Positions 52,952-61,339 of a stretch of 64,000 bases of DNA are shown here, piece after piece. The number at the start of each line of letters is the position of its first letter. Position 1 is the stretch's first letter. This DNA is from Flavobacteriaceae bacterium (GTDB taxonomy: Bacteria; Bacteroidota; Bacteroidia; Flavobacteriales; Flavobacteriaceae): assembly GCA_030683815.1 (NCBI GenBank), contig JAUXPJ010000017.1:57654-121653 (forward strand). The letters are read 5' to 3'. Under the pieces are notes generated by a model. It saw only the letters and a program-made list of their open reading frames with translations, made no database searches and was not told where the DNA came from. The position numbers and the translations under genes are program-made.

Positions 52952-52959
52952 TATATTTG
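52952..52959 (+). promoter_or_regulatory. -7 box for tRNA-Arg
   Basis: TATATTTG with TTTG (-33) at 52930-52933, spacing 18; tRNA begins 12 nt later. Close to the flavobacterial consensus. Confidence 0.65.
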
Positions 52960-52971
52960 CGCACCCAAAAA

Positions 52972-53045
52972 GGCCTCGTGGCGCAACTGAATAGCGCATC
53001 TGATTACGGCTCAGAAGGTTACAGGTTTGAATCCTGTCGAGGTCA
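52972..53045 (+). tRNA. tRNA-Arg (ACG)
   Basis: A 74-nt cloverleaf: acceptor GGCCTCG pairs with CGAGGTC (one G-T wobble), discriminator A. The D arm is GCGCAACTGAATAGCGC. The anticodon arm TCTGA-TTACGGC-TCAGA has anticodon ACG, which would be deaminated to ICG. The T arm is ACAGGTTTGAATCCTGT. CCA is not encoded. Confidence 0.96.
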
Positions 53046-53050
53046 CGAAT

Positions 53051-53109
53051 AAATACTATAAACAAAAAAACGCCAAGCTCGCTTGAGCGTTTTTTTGTTT
53101 ATAGTATTT
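53051..53109 (+). terminator. Long perfect hairpin terminator of tRNA-Arg
   Basis: A 23-bp perfect inverted repeat surrounds a 13-nt loop that itself contains a CAAG / CTTG mini-stem. The descending arm includes seven T. It starts 6 nt after the tRNA. Confidence 0.9.
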
Positions 53110-53123
53110 TCAAAGCGGAGCTT
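53107..53123 (+). repeat. CAAAGCGGAGC repeat, copy 1
   Basis: TTTTCAAAGCGGAGCTT, directly against the tRNA-Arg terminator. Longer copies with the same core occur at 53546-53591 and 53716-53760. Confidence 0.6.
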
Positions 53124-53204
53124 AAAGAAGTTAAAATGTTGAAAGTTAAAATGTTTAAAAGTTAAATCGCAATAAGAAATAATCTTTCAATCTTTTAAAC
53201 TAGC

Positions 53205-53233
53205 TAGCGCGGAAATGTTTTCCGTGCCTTCTA
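53205..53233 (-). repeat. Inverted partial copy of the 91-bp unit core
   Basis: AGCTAGCGCGGAAATGTTTT CCGTGCC, read in reverse, gives GGCACGG ... CCGCGCTAGCT. This parallels the AAGCACGG ... CCGCGCTATCG segment of the tandem units that follow, so the region holds the element in both orientations. Confidence 0.5.
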
Positions 53234-53510
53234 ATTAGTTAGTTAGATTAGATAATGAATTGGAAAAGATTAGATTTGTTTTGAAAATTGTAAGCACGGT
53301 TGTAAAATCCGCGCTATCGTACGGATTAGTTAGTTAGATTAGATAATGAATTGGAAAAGATTAGATTTGTTTTGAAAATTGTAAGCACGGTTGTAAAATC
53401 CGCGCTATCGTACGGATTAGTTAGTTAGATTAGATAATGAATTGGAAAAAGATTAGATTTGTTTTGAAAATTGTAAGCACGGATTGTAAAATCCGCGCTA
53501 TCGTACGGAT
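53234..53510 (+). repeat. Three tandem copies of a 91-bp unit
   Basis: Unit starts are at 53234, 53325 and 53416 (period 91 bp). Units 1 and 2 are identical as far as I can read. Unit 3 carries two single-A insertions (period 93). Each unit begins ATTAGTTAGTTAGATTAGAT and ends with GTAAGCACGG ... CCGCGCTATCGTACGG. No open frame or variable spacer is present, so this is not a CRISPR. Shorter than 100 bp and almost identical copies suggest recent slippage or unequal exchange. Confidence 0.9.
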
Positions 53511-53545
53511 TACATCTTGACTACTTTCGTTAGATGAACATCGGG

Positions 53546-53760
53546 TTTTCAAAGCGGAGCTTTGTCAGGAACAACGAAGTTAATCCTGTTTAATGTTTTA
53601 AAGTTTTAAAGTTAAAAGTTGTAATTCTTTCAATTTTTCAATCTTTGAATTCCAACTACCAGATACTAGATACCAGCTACTTTGTTTTTTAGTGTGCGAC
53701 GTTTTTCTTTGTTGATTTTCAAAGCGGAGCCTTGTCAGGAAAAGCGCAGTAATCCTTGTT
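53546..53760 (+). repeat. CAAAGCGGAGC repeat, copies 2 and 3
   Basis: 53546-53591 and 53716-53760 share TTTTCAAAGCGGAGC, then yTTGTCAGGAAmArCG, AGT and AATCCT. The two are about 170 bp apart and separated by AT-rich low-complexity DNA (TCTTTCAATTTTTCAATC type). No gene is seen in 53110-53863 as a whole. Confidence 0.6.
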
Positions 53761-53824
53761 GGAGCTAAATTATAATCTACTAAATTATATCGAAAACAAA
53801 ATTTCAAAAATAGCTGAAATTGCT

Positions 53825-53832
53825 TAATTTTG
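53825..53832 (+). promoter_or_regulatory. -7 box for the 53864 lipoprotein gene
   Basis: TAATTTTG matches TAnnTTTG, 31 nt before the start codon. Confidence 0.5.
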
Positions 53833-53863
53833 CTGAATATTTAAAAACGATAAAAATAAAATC

Positions 53864-54322
53864 ATGAAAAAAATATTGAGCATTTTAGTAACGTTTCTTT
53901 TATTAATGAGTTGTCAAGACAACAAAACTTTCGATGAAAAAATGACCGATTCTTTAAACAAGTACTTAAAGACCAGTTCATCCGGAGATAAATTTTTACA
54001 AATAGATTCCTTTAATATTAGTAAAGAATATACCGTAAAAGAGCGAAAAGAAAAGGTAAATGAAAATACGTTGAATGCCATTAGAGTCATGAATGAAACT
54101 TTTCCGAGTGCGGAAATTTTATCACAATTTGAAAAAGAATTTGATTTTTTGAAAAATCAAACTGATGAATCAGCAATCGCTTTATACGAAGTGAAATTTG
54201 TTGTAAAGAAAGAGACCTTAAAAAATGATAAAATCCCTACTGATTATAAAGCACTGGTTTTAAATGATAAGAATTTAAACGTAATATACATCTCTATTTT
54301 TAAAGAAGAATCTCATCACTAA
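53864..54322 (+). CDS. Lipoprotein of unknown function
   Basis: A 152-aa protein with a lipoprotein signal (MKKILSILVTFLLLMSCQDN; lipobox LMSC). The mature part is charged and mainly helical (KVNENTLNAIRVMNETFPSA, LSQFEKEFDFLKNQTDESA) and ends with strands (ALYEVKFVVKKETLK, YKALVLNDKNLNVIYISIF). No family recognised. It sits just beyond the repeat-rich region and 43 nt before a GNAT gene on the same strand. Confidence 0.75.
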   Translation: MKKILSILVTFLLLMSCQDNKTFDEKMTDSLNKYLKTSSSGDKFLQIDSFNISKEYTVKERKEKVNENTLNAIRVMNETFPSAEILSQFEKEFDFLKNQTDESAIALYEVKFVVKKETLKNDKIPTDYKALVLNDKNLNVIYISIFKEESHH

Positions 54323-54365
54323 CGATTCAATTTTTCACTAACTTTACGTAGTTAAAATTTAAACT

Positions 54366-54854
54366 ATGGAAGTTATTTCTTTAACAAGCGTTCACTATCA
54401 GGAAGTAAAAACCATTTTTGAAGATGGAATTGCCACCAAAAATGCTACTTTTACAACAGAAGCTCCTGAGTGGGATGATTGGGACGCTCAACATTTACAA
54501 ATTTGTAGGTTTGTTGCCATTGATAAAAATAAAGTAGTGGGTTGGATTGCTTTAATGCCTTTTTCCAATGTTCCGGCTTATAGAGGGGTAGCCGAAATCA
54601 GCGTATATATCGCAAAAAAAGCACGAAATAAAGGCATCGGAAAAAAATTGATGGAAGCCGTCATTTCCGAAGCTGAATCTAATTTTATTTGGATGCTCCA
54701 CGCCAAAATCTTCCCTGAAAATATAGCCAGTATCGCGCTTCACAAACACTTCGGATTCAGAGTTGTGGGTGTTTTTGAACAAATTGGTCAACTTGATAAT
54801 CAATGGAGAAATGTTGTGCTGATGGAACGAAGAAGTCAAAAAGTAGGATTATAG
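54366..54854 (+). CDS. GNAT acetyltransferase, phosphinothricin-acetyltransferase-like
   Basis: A 162-aa cytoplasmic N-acetyltransferase. The acetyl-CoA-binding motif A reads YIAKKARNKGIGKKLMEAVI (RxxGxGK, about residues 80-98). TTEAPEWDDWDAQHL and RFVAIDKNKVVGWIALMPF are typical of the Pat/YncA subgroup, which acetylates small amines such as phosphinothricin or methionine sulfone. HKHFGFRVVGVFEQIG is the conserved C-terminal block. The natural substrate cannot be told. Confidence 0.85.
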   Translation: MEVISLTSVHYQEVKTIFEDGIATKNATFTTEAPEWDDWDAQHLQICRFVAIDKNKVVGWIALMPFSNVPAYRGVAEISVYIAKKARNKGIGKKLMEAVISEAESNFIWMLHAKIFPENIASIALHKHFGFRVVGVFEQIGQLDNQWRNVVLMERRSQKVGL

Positions 54855-54879
54855 CGCTATTTTTTTATTTCAAAAAAGT

Positions 54880-54887
54880 TACCTTTG
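54880..54887 (+). promoter_or_regulatory. -7 box for purM
   Basis: TACCTTTG matches TAnnTTTG, 20 nt before the chosen purM ATG at 54908. It supports that start over the upstream open frame. Confidence 0.6.
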
Positions 54888-54907
54888 CGCCAAACAACAT
54901 TAGTAAA

Positions 54908-56086
54908 ATGACTTCAAACAACAGTCGGTATGATTTACGGGGTGTTTCGGCTACCAAAGATGATGTGCACCAAGCTATAAAAAATATCGATAAAGGCTTA
55001 TTTCCCAAAGCATTTTGTAAAATTATTCCTGATTATTTAACCAATGATGATGAATATTGTTTAGTAATGCATGCCGATGGCGCCGGAACCAAATCGTCTT
55101 TAGCTTATGTTTATTGGAAAGAAACAGGTGATTTATCTGTTTGGAAAAGCATTGCGCAGGATGCACTTATCATGAATTTGGACGATTTATTGTGCGTTGG
55201 CGTTACCAATCATATGATGCTGTCATCAACTATTGGCCGGAATAAAAATAAAATTCCGGGCGAAGTTATTTCAGCGATCATTAATGGAACGGAAGAATTA
55301 ATCACAGCGCTTAAAAAATTTGGTGTTAATATCCATTCAACTGGTGGAGAAACCGCTGATGTGGGCGATTTGGTCAGAACCATCATTGTAGATTCTACCG
55401 TTATTGCACGTATAAAACGAAGTGAAGTAATTGATAATGCCAACATCAAACCCGGCGATGTTATTGTTGGATTAGCTTCTTTTGGACAGGCAACTTATGA
55501 AAATGAATACAATGGAGGTATGGGAAGCAATGGATTAACCTCTGCGCGTCACGATGTTTTTTCAAAAGAAATTGCACAAAAATATCCAGAGAGTTTTGAT
55601 AATGAAGTACCACAAGATTTAGTGTATTCAGGCAAAATTAAATTAATGGATTCAGTTGAAGATTCTCCAATCAATGCAGGAAAATTAGTGTTATCACCTA
55701 CCAGAACCTATGCGCCCATCATCCAAAAAATTCTGGAGAAATATTCATCCAAAGAAATCCATGGAATGGTACATTGCAGTGGCGGCGGACAAACGAAAAT
55801 TCTTCATTTTATAGAAAATCTACACATTATAAAAGATAATTTATTTGAGATTCCACCCTTATTTAAGTTGATTCAAGTGCAATCTGAAACCGATTGGAAA
55901 GAGATGTATCAAGTATTTAATATGGGTCATCGAATGGAATTGTATGTACCAAAAGAAATTGCAGCCGATATCATTGCAATTTCTAAAGAATTTAATGTAG
56001 ATGCTCAAATTATTGGGAAAGTAGAACAATCTAAGAGTAAAAAATTGACCATCAAATCTTCTTTTGGGAAATTTACATACAGCTGA
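54908..56086 (+). CDS. purM: Phosphoribosylformylglycinamidine cyclo-ligase (AIR synthase)
   Basis: Closes the imidazole ring of purines (FGAM to AIR, ATP-dependent). The 392-aa protein starts MTSNNSRYDLRGVSATKDDV. It shows the PurM glycine-rich ATP motif in MHADGAGTKSSLAYVYWKE, the dimer-interface block DALIMNLDDLLCVGV, TGGETADVGDLVRTI and GMVHCSGGGQTKIL. It is longer than E. coli PurM (345 aa), which is usual in Bacteroidota. The frame is open upstream to 54803, but a TACCTTTG box lies inside that part. prfA follows with its own promoter. Confidence 0.93.
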   Translation: MTSNNSRYDLRGVSATKDDVHQAIKNIDKGLFPKAFCKIIPDYLTNDDEYCLVMHADGAGTKSSLAYVYWKETGDLSVWKSIAQDALIMNLDDLLCVGVTNHMMLSSTIGRNKNKIPGEVISAIINGTEELITALKKFGVNIHSTGGETADVGDLVRTIIVDSTVIARIKRSEVIDNANIKPGDVIVGLASFGQATYENEYNGGMGSNGLTSARHDVFSKEIAQKYPESFDNEVPQDLVYSGKIKLMDSVEDSPINAGKLVLSPTRTYAPIIQKILEKYSSKEIHGMVHCSGGGQTKILHFIENLHIIKDNLFEIPPLFKLIQVQSETDWKEMYQVFNMGHRMELYVPKEIAADIIAISKEFNVDAQIIGKVEQSKSKKLTIKSSFGKFTYS

Positions 56087-56177
56087 TTTTATTAAAAAAA
56101 ATTCGAATAACTAAATTAGGGTTGTAAGTCATCTTTTTTCATTTTACGGATATGTAAAATTATCAACGAAAATTTCC

Positions 56178-56185
56178 TAATTTTG
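56178..56185 (+). promoter_or_regulatory. -7 box for prfA
   Basis: TAATTTTG matches TAnnTTTG. It overlaps a possible TTG start at 56183, so translation most likely begins at the ATG at 56207. Confidence 0.55.
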
Positions 56186-56206
56186 CAGACCAGAAAAACA
56201 GAAGAA

Positions 56207-57286
56207 ATGTTAGATAAATTGCATTTAGTAAAACAACGGTTTGATGAGGTGGCTGATTTAATTATTCAACCCGATATCATATCAGACCAAAAACGCTATA
56301 TTCAATATAGTAAAGAATATAAAGATCTTGGGATTGTTGTTGAAAAAGCCAATGAATATGAAACTTTATTAGCCAATATTAAAGAAGCAAATGCCATTAT
56401 TGCTGAAGGAGGAGATGATGAAATGGTTGAAATGGCCAAAATGGAAATAGAAACAGCCGCTTTGCGCGTTGATGAATTGAATGAAGAAATCAAATTTTTA
56501 CTGATTCCGAAAGACCCGGAAGATGCTAAAAATGTGATGATGGAAATTAGAGCGGGGACAGGTGGAGATGAAGCGAGTATTTTTGCGGGAGATTTATACA
56601 GAATGTACACTAAATTTTGTGCTGATAAAGGTTGGAAAACTGAAATTGTTGATATCAGTGAAGGAACTTCTGGCGGATTTAAAGAAGTAATTTTTAGTGT
56701 TTCTGGTGATGATGTTTACGGAAATATGAAGTTTGAATCTGGAGTTCACCGCGTACAACGTGTTCCTCAAACTGAAACACAAGGTCGTGTGCATACCAGT
56801 GCTGCGACCGTAATGGTTTTGCCGGAAGCAGAAGAATTTGATGTTCAAATAAATATGAGTGATGTGAGAAAAGATTTTTTCTGTTCATCAGGTCCCGGTG
56901 GTCAATCGGTAAATACAACTTATTCAGCAGTTCGATTAACACACCTTCCAACAGGTTTGGTAGCGCAATGTCAAGATCAAAAATCGCAACATAAAAACTT
57001 TGAAAAAGCATTGACTGTATTGCGTTCGCGTTTGTATGAAATGGAACTGAATAAAAAATTGGAGGAAGATTCTCTTAAACGCAAAACAATGGTTTCGAGT
57101 GGTGACCGATCAGCTAAAATCAGAACTTATAATTATCCGCAAGGTAGAGTTACTGAACATAGAATCGGATTAACCATGTATGATTTAAGCAGTATTATGA
57201 ATGGTGATATTCAAAAAATTATTGATGAATTGAAAATGGCTGAAAATTCTGAGAAGCTCAAATCTCTTGGTGAAGATGTTTTCTAA
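56207..57286 (+). CDS. prfA: Peptide chain release factor 1
   Basis: Recognises UAA and UAG stop codons and triggers peptide release. The 359-aa protein has the PCRF helical domain (about residues 10-110), the stop-codon tripeptide region in domain 2, and the universal GGQ motif in [17 protein letters not shown] (about residues 228-240). The C-terminal [18 protein letters not shown] is also typical of class I release factors. RF2 is the only close alternative, and the absence of a programmed frameshift and the RF1-type length argue against it. A terminator follows at 57296. Confidence 0.94.
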   Translation: MLDKLHLVKQRFDEVADLIIQPDIISDQKRYIQYSKEYKDLGIVVEKANEYETLLANIKEANAIIAEGGDDEMVEMAKMEIETAALRVDELNEEIKFLLIPKDPEDAKNVMMEIRAGTGGDEASIFAGDLYRMYTKFCADKGWKTEIVDISEGTSGGFKEVIFSVSGDDVYGNMKFESGVHRVQRVPQTETQGRVHTSAATVMVLPEAEEFDVQINMSDVRKDFFCSSGPGGQSVNTTYSAVRLTHLPTGLVAQCQDQKSQHKNFEKALTVLRSRLYEMELNKKLEEDSLKRKTMVSSGDRSAKIRTYNYPQGRVTEHRIGLTMYDLSSIMNGDIQKIIDELKMAENSEKLKSLGEDVF

Positions 57287-57295
57287 AATATAAAG

Positions 57296-57320
57296 TTCCG
57301 ATTTAATCGGAATTTTTTTT
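57296..57320 (+). terminator. Terminator of prfA
   Basis: TTCCGAT TTA ATCGGAA (7-bp stem, 3-nt loop) followed by a run of eight T, starting 10 nt after the stop. Confidence 0.85.
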
Positions 57321-57377
57321 GGTTGTTTATCCAAAACAGGACAAATTAGGTATCTTCGCTTATCAATTTTATTTAAG

Positions 57378-58862
57378 ATGAAGTTAAAATTTCCAACTCC
57401 TTATACGGTATTGTTTATTGTAGTTATTATTAGTGCAATAGCAACTTGGTTAGTTCCATCGGGTGAATATCAAAAACTACAGTATGATAAACTGAATGAC
57501 AATTTTTTAGTTCAGTCAAAGGATGGAAATGTTGTTGTTGAGGCAACTCAAGAAACATTGAATCAATATCACATTCCTATTACAATTGATAAATTTAAAG
57601 AAGGAAAAATAAAAAAACCGGTATCAATTCCGGGAACTTATAAAGAATTACCAAAGAATCCGCAAGGAATTATTGACATTATTTTAGCGCCCATAAAAGG
57701 AATGTATGAGGTAATTGATATCATTTTATTCGTTTTGGTAATTGGTGGTTTTATCGGAATTTTCAACTCAACCGGAACTTTTGACGAGGGAATTTCCTAT
57801 TTGTCTTATCAATTAAAAGGAAAAGAAAACTGGTTGATTATTTTAGTGACTACTTTTATTGCTTTAGGCGGAACAACATTTGGAATGGCCGAAGAAACTT
57901 TGGCGTTTTATCCCATTTTGGTTCCCGTTTTTTTATTGGCCGGTTATGATTTATTAGTGCCTTTAGCGGTAATTTACATCGGTTCTAATTTAGGCGGAAT
58001 GGCATCAACCGTCAATCCGTTTTCTGTGATCATTGCTTCGGATTCCGCCGGAGTTGATTGGACCGTCGGTTTGTGGAGTCGAATTGCAATGCTCATTTTC
58101 GGTTTAGTGCTTTCTATATTTTATATCATCAGATATGGGAATAAAGTAAAAGCAGATCCGAGAAAGTCGCTTTTATTTGGAAGTGCTATCACTTCTCATT
58201 TTGATGTAAGCGTGAAAGAATTTAAAACCATCAGTTTAAAATCAAAACTATTTTTAACACTATTTGCGGCCACATTTGTAATAATGATAATGGGCGTTTC
58301 ACTTTATAATTGGTGGTTTCAAGAGATGACGGCTTTATTTTTAGTAGTTTCTATTTTAATGGGCTTATTAATGCGAATTGGCGAACAAGAATTTGTAACA
58401 TCATTCATAGCCGGAGCTAAAGATTTATTGGGAGTATCTTTTATAATCGGAATTGCGCGTGGGGTAAATTTTATTTTAAATGACGGTCAAATAAGCGATT
58501 CCATTTTGTATTACGCTACTTTTATGGTTGATGGCATGCCGAGTTTTGTGTTTCTTCCCTCTTTAATGGGCGTTTTTGCAGTGCTGACGCTTTTCATATC
58601 TTCTTCCTCCGGATTAGCAGTTGTTACGATGCCAATTATGAGTTCACTTTCAACCGTTATTGGAGTTCCGCCCGAAGAAATTGTCAATGCTTATTTATTT
58701 GGTTTTGGAATGATGAGTTTTATTACTCCAACCGGTTTAATATTGCCTTCTTTAGCGATGGTAAATATCAATTATAACATTTGGCTCAAATTTATTTGGC
58801 CTTTATTAGTGGGATTAGCCATTTTATCAACATTAATTTTATGGATAGGTGTGCTGCTTTAA
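57378..58862 (+). CDS. YfcC-family (DcuC-like) membrane carrier
   Basis: A 494-aa polytopic membrane protein with about 11-12 helices. The N-terminus FPTPYTVLFIVVIISAIATW followed by LVPSGEYQ is the YfcC/ArcD-like signature. GGTTFGMAEETLAFYPILVP and GSNLGGMASTVNPFSVIIAS are conserved re-entrant loop motifs of the C4-dicarboxylate or basic amino-acid carrier superfamily. The substrate is unknown. A TATCTTCG box lies about 30 nt upstream. The 3' end overlaps that of terC by 4 nt in convergent orientation. Confidence 0.88.
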   Translation: MKLKFPTPYTVLFIVVIISAIATWLVPSGEYQKLQYDKLNDNFLVQSKDGNVVVEATQETLNQYHIPITIDKFKEGKIKKPVSIPGTYKELPKNPQGIIDIILAPIKGMYEVIDIILFVLVIGGFIGIFNSTGTFDEGISYLSYQLKGKENWLIILVTTFIALGGTTFGMAEETLAFYPILVPVFLLAGYDLLVPLAVIYIGSNLGGMASTVNPFSVIIASDSAGVDWTVGLWSRIAMLIFGLVLSIFYIIRYGNKVKADPRKSLLFGSAITSHFDVSVKEFKTISLKSKLFLTLFAATFVIMIMGVSLYNWWFQEMTALFLVVSILMGLLMRIGEQEFVTSFIAGAKDLLGVSFIIGIARGVNFILNDGQISDSILYYATFMVDGMPSFVFLPSLMGVFAVLTLFISSSSGLAVVTMPIMSSLSTVIGVPPEEIVNAYLFGFGMMSFITPTGLILPSLAMVNINYNIWLKFIWPLLVGLAILSTLILWIGVLL

Positions 58863-59815
58863 TTACTAAATTCTTCTAATTCTTTTGGCGCTTTTTTTAG
58901 CGAAATATAAATTCCTAACAATAAGGAAAAAGCGATGAATGACAATGAGAACCATTCCGGAAACTTATAATGATGCGCTAAAATTAACTTGATTCCTACA
59001 AAAGATAAAATAGCAATTAAACTGTATTTCAAATAGTAGAACTTAGCCAACATATTAGAGAGAAAAAAGTACATAGAACGCAATCCGAGTATCGCAAAAA
59101 TATTAGAACTGAACACCAAAAATGGGTCAGAAGTTATCGCTAAAATGGCAGGGACACTATCAATAGCAAATAATATATCAGTAAATTCAATAATGACTAA
59201 TGCCATAAAAAGCGGTGTTGCTGCAGTAATATGTCTTAATTTGATAAAGAATTTTTCTCCCTGCATATGAGAAGTTATCGGAATTAATCTTCGAACTTGT
59301 CTGTAAACAAAAGATTTCTTCGGATTAAATTTTTCTCCTTTCGATAGGGACATTTTAAAAGCCGTATAAAGAAGAAATACACCAAACACATAGGTCGTAA
59401 AACTAAATTTATTAATCAGCATTACCCCAAAGAAAATCATCAGAGCTCTAAAAACTATCGCTCCTAAAATTCCCCAAAATAAAACCCGATGTTGATATTT
59501 CATCGGAATTTTAAAAGCGGCAAAAATAACGGCAATCACAAAAATATTATCGATACTCAATGATAGTTCTATTAAGTAACCCGTGATATATTTTAAAGTG
59601 GCATTAAAAGGAGTAAGATTGTCAACATTATCAATAGCTCCGTTTCCGTAAAGCCAATAAATAACTCCTGAAAAAAGCATGGACATTGTTACCCAAACGG
59701 TTGTCCAAATGGAGGCTTCTTTAGTGCTGATTATATGTGGAGTTCTATTAAATACGCCTAAATCAAGGGCTAAAAAAATAAGAATAAACGTGATGAATAA
59801 TATCCAAACAATCAT
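58859..59815 (-). CDS. TerC/Alx-family integral membrane protein
   Basis: A 318-aa protein with about nine helices. It has the two TerC Asp motifs: LIELSLSIDNIFVIAVIF (about residues 80-97) and IEFTDILFAIDSVPAILAIT (about 205-224). Those Asp residues are thought to bind divalent metal, and family members Alx and MeeF export Mn2+ at alkaline pH or during secretion. Tellurite resistance is the historical name only. It converges with the YfcC-type gene. Confidence 0.9.
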   Translation of the reverse strand: MIVWILFITFILIFLALDLGVFNRTPHIISTKEASIWTTVWVTMSMLFSGVIYWLYGNGAIDNVDNLTPFNATLKYITGYLIELSLSIDNIFVIAVIFAAFKIPMKYQHRVLFWGILGAIVFRALMIFFGVMLINKFSFTTYVFGVFLLYTAFKMSLSKGEKFNPKKSFVYRQVRRLIPITSHMQGEKFFIKLRHITAATPLFMALVIIEFTDILFAIDSVPAILAITSDPFLVFSSNIFAILGLRSMYFFLSNMLAKFYYLKYSLIAILSFVGIKLILAHHYKFPEWFSLSFIAFSLLLGIYISLKKAPKELEEFSN

Positions 59816-59878
59816 GTTTTAAAAATTAAATAGAGCGTAAATATAGGTAAATATTTGTAGTGGTAGAATTGTGTGAAA

Positions 59879-59971
59879 AATTGAAAGATTGAAAGATTCA
59901 AAGATTGAAAAATTGAATGATTGACCCTTCGGCATACTTCGACTTAGCTCAGCACAGGCGCTCAGGGCAAG
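59879..59971. repeat. ATTGAAAG simple repeats plus a GC-richer palindromic block
   Basis: 59879-59924 is built of GATTGAAAGATTCAAAGATTG-type units. 59925-59971 reads CCCTTCGGCATACTTCGACT onward to GCTCAGGGC, with CCCTTCG / CTTCGAC and GCTCAGC / GCTCAGGG parts, much richer in G+C than its surroundings. Similar short intergenic blocks are widely dispersed in bacterial genomes. No gene lies in 59816-60097. Confidence 0.6.
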
Positions 59972-60040
59972 AAGATTGGAAAACTCAACGATTAAGCGAT
60001 TAACCGATTCAAAAATTAAAAGATTGGTACTGCTAAAAAG

Positions 60041-60072
60041 CAAAAAACCCAATCATTGATTGAGCTTTTTAT
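60041..60072 (-). terminator. Terminator of the thrS-infC-rpmI-rplT operon
   Basis: Minus strand: CTCAATC AAT GATTGGG (7-bp stem with one wobble) followed by six T, about 30 nt after rplT. Confidence 0.8.
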
Positions 60073-60097
60073 CTTATATAAGCAAGCGTTAATTAAT

Positions 60098-60442
60098 CTA
60101 TTTTACTTTATCTACTATGGCTTTAAAAGCTTGTGGGTGATTCATCGCCAAATCGGCTAAAACTTTACGGTTTAACTCAATATTATTAGCTTTGATTTTC
60201 CCCATAAACTGAGAATAAGACATTCCAAATTGACGAACTCCGGCGTTGATACGTTGAATCCACAATCCCCTGAAATTTCTTTTATTGTTTTTACGGTCGC
60301 GGTAAGCATAAACCATTCCTTTTTCTACCGCATTTTTGGCTACTGTCCAAACGTTCTTTCTACGTCCGAAGTAACCTTTGGCTAGCTTCATTATCTTTTT
60401 TCTTCTAGCTCTTGAAGCAACTGAATTTACTGATCTTGGCAT
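60098..60442 (-). CDS. rplT: 50S ribosomal protein L20
   Basis: Early-assembly protein of the large subunit that binds 23S rRNA. The 114-aa protein is highly basic at the N-terminus ([20 protein letters not shown]) and has the family motif [16 protein letters not shown] then [20 protein letters not shown]. Length is normal. Last gene of the operon, 88 nt after rpmI. In other bacteria L20 or L20-type feedback controls this operon; I cannot identify the site here. Confidence 0.97.
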   Translation of the reverse strand: MPRSVNSVASRARRKKIMKLAKGYFGRRKNVWTVAKNAVEKGMVYAYRDRKNNKRNFRGLWIQRINAGVRQFGMSYSQFMGKIKANNIELNRKVLADLAMNHPQAFKAIVDKVK

Positions 60443-60530
60443 ATTACATTCATTTTTTTGTAGTAGGCGAACTTTTTTGTTTCTTAATAGGCGCTACTCC
60501 ATGGTTAATAAATTAAACTCTTGCAGTAAC

Positions 60531-60728
60531 TTATACTAAAGTTAATTGCATTTTAACACTTTTCATATCTGTTTTGTGAACCAAAGCAGAATGTGTTAAT
60601 TGTAACTTACGCTTTTTTGATTTTTTAGTCAAAATATGACTTTTGTAAGCGTGTTTTCTTTTGATTTTACCGGTTCCTGTAAGCTTAAAACGCTTTTTGG
60701 CACCAGATTTCGTTTTTAATTTAGGCAT
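60531..60728 (-). CDS. rpmI: 50S ribosomal protein L35
   Basis: A 65-aa basic ribosomal protein with the L35 pattern [20 protein letters not shown] followed by [17 protein letters not shown]. It lies 37 nt after infC and before rplT, in the order found in most bacteria. Confidence 0.97.
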   Translation of the reverse strand: MPKLKTKSGAKKRFKLTGTGKIKRKHAYKSHILTKKSKKRKLQLTHSALVHKTDMKSVKMQLTLV

Positions 60729-60765
60729 CTTCTCCTCGTATTTAATCTTGCTTATATATTCTTTT

Positions 60766-61314
60766 TTATTTCTTTTTAGGGGAAACCAGCATAATCATTC
60801 TTTTTCCCTCTAATTTTGGTAATTGTTCAACTTTACCAAATTCTTCTAAATCTTGCGCCAAACGCAATAAAAGTATTTCTCCTTGTTCTTTAAAGATGAT
60901 GGAACGACCTTTAAAAAATACAAACGCTTTTAATTTCGCCCCTTCTTGAAGGAATTTTTCGGCGTGTTTCTTTTTAAATTCGTAATCATGTTCATCGGTT
61001 TGAGGTCCAAATCGGATCTCTTTTAAAATAACCTTTGTTGCTTTTGCTTTGATTACTTTTTCTCTTTTCTTCTGTTCGTAAAGGAATTTTTTATAATCGA
61101 TTACTTTACAAACCGGTGGATTGGCATTGGGTGAAATTTCTACCAAATCCAATTCCATTTCAGCAGCAATTTGTCTTGCTTTTTGAAGTGGATAAACCCC
61201 AACTTCAATATTTTCTCCCACTAATCGCACTTCTGCAGCACGAATATGTTCGTTAATTTTATGGGCATCTTCTTTAATAACTCTGCTGCCTCTGGTAACT
61301 CTTCTAATTGCTAT
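60766..61314 (-). CDS. infC: Translation initiation factor IF-3 with an ATA start codon
   Basis: Binds the 30S subunit and checks initiator tRNA and start codon. From the first ATG-like internal position the protein would lack part of its N-terminal domain. The frame stays open upstream: codons from ATA at 61314 give [20 protein letters not shown] then [20 protein letters not shown], which matches the IF-3 N-terminus (other flavobacterial IF-3 proteins begin MAIR). That yields 182 aa, the normal length. The rare start fits known autoregulation, in which IF-3 rejects its own non-AUG start. It is 25 nt after thrS. Confidence 0.9.
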   Translation of the reverse strand: MAIRRVTRGSRVIKEDAHKINEHIRAAEVRLVGENIEVGVYPLQKARQIAAEMELDLVEISPNANPPVCKVIDYKKFLYEQKKREKVIKAKATKVILKEIRFGPQTDEHDYEFKKKHAEKFLQEGAKLKAFVFFKGRSIIFKEQGEILLLRLAQDLEEFGKVEQLPKLEGKRMIMLVSPKKK

Positions 61315-61339
61315 GGCTTTATTTTTTTTAAGTTAAACG

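Noticed and set aside
53234..53510. Short regularly spaced repeats suggesting a CRISPR array
   Set aside because: The copies are contiguous 91-bp units with no unique spacers, and no cas genes are in the window.
53598..53807. Minus-strand ORF of 69 aa in the repeat region
   Set aside because: It runs through low-complexity and repeated DNA and gives a protein without plausible structure.
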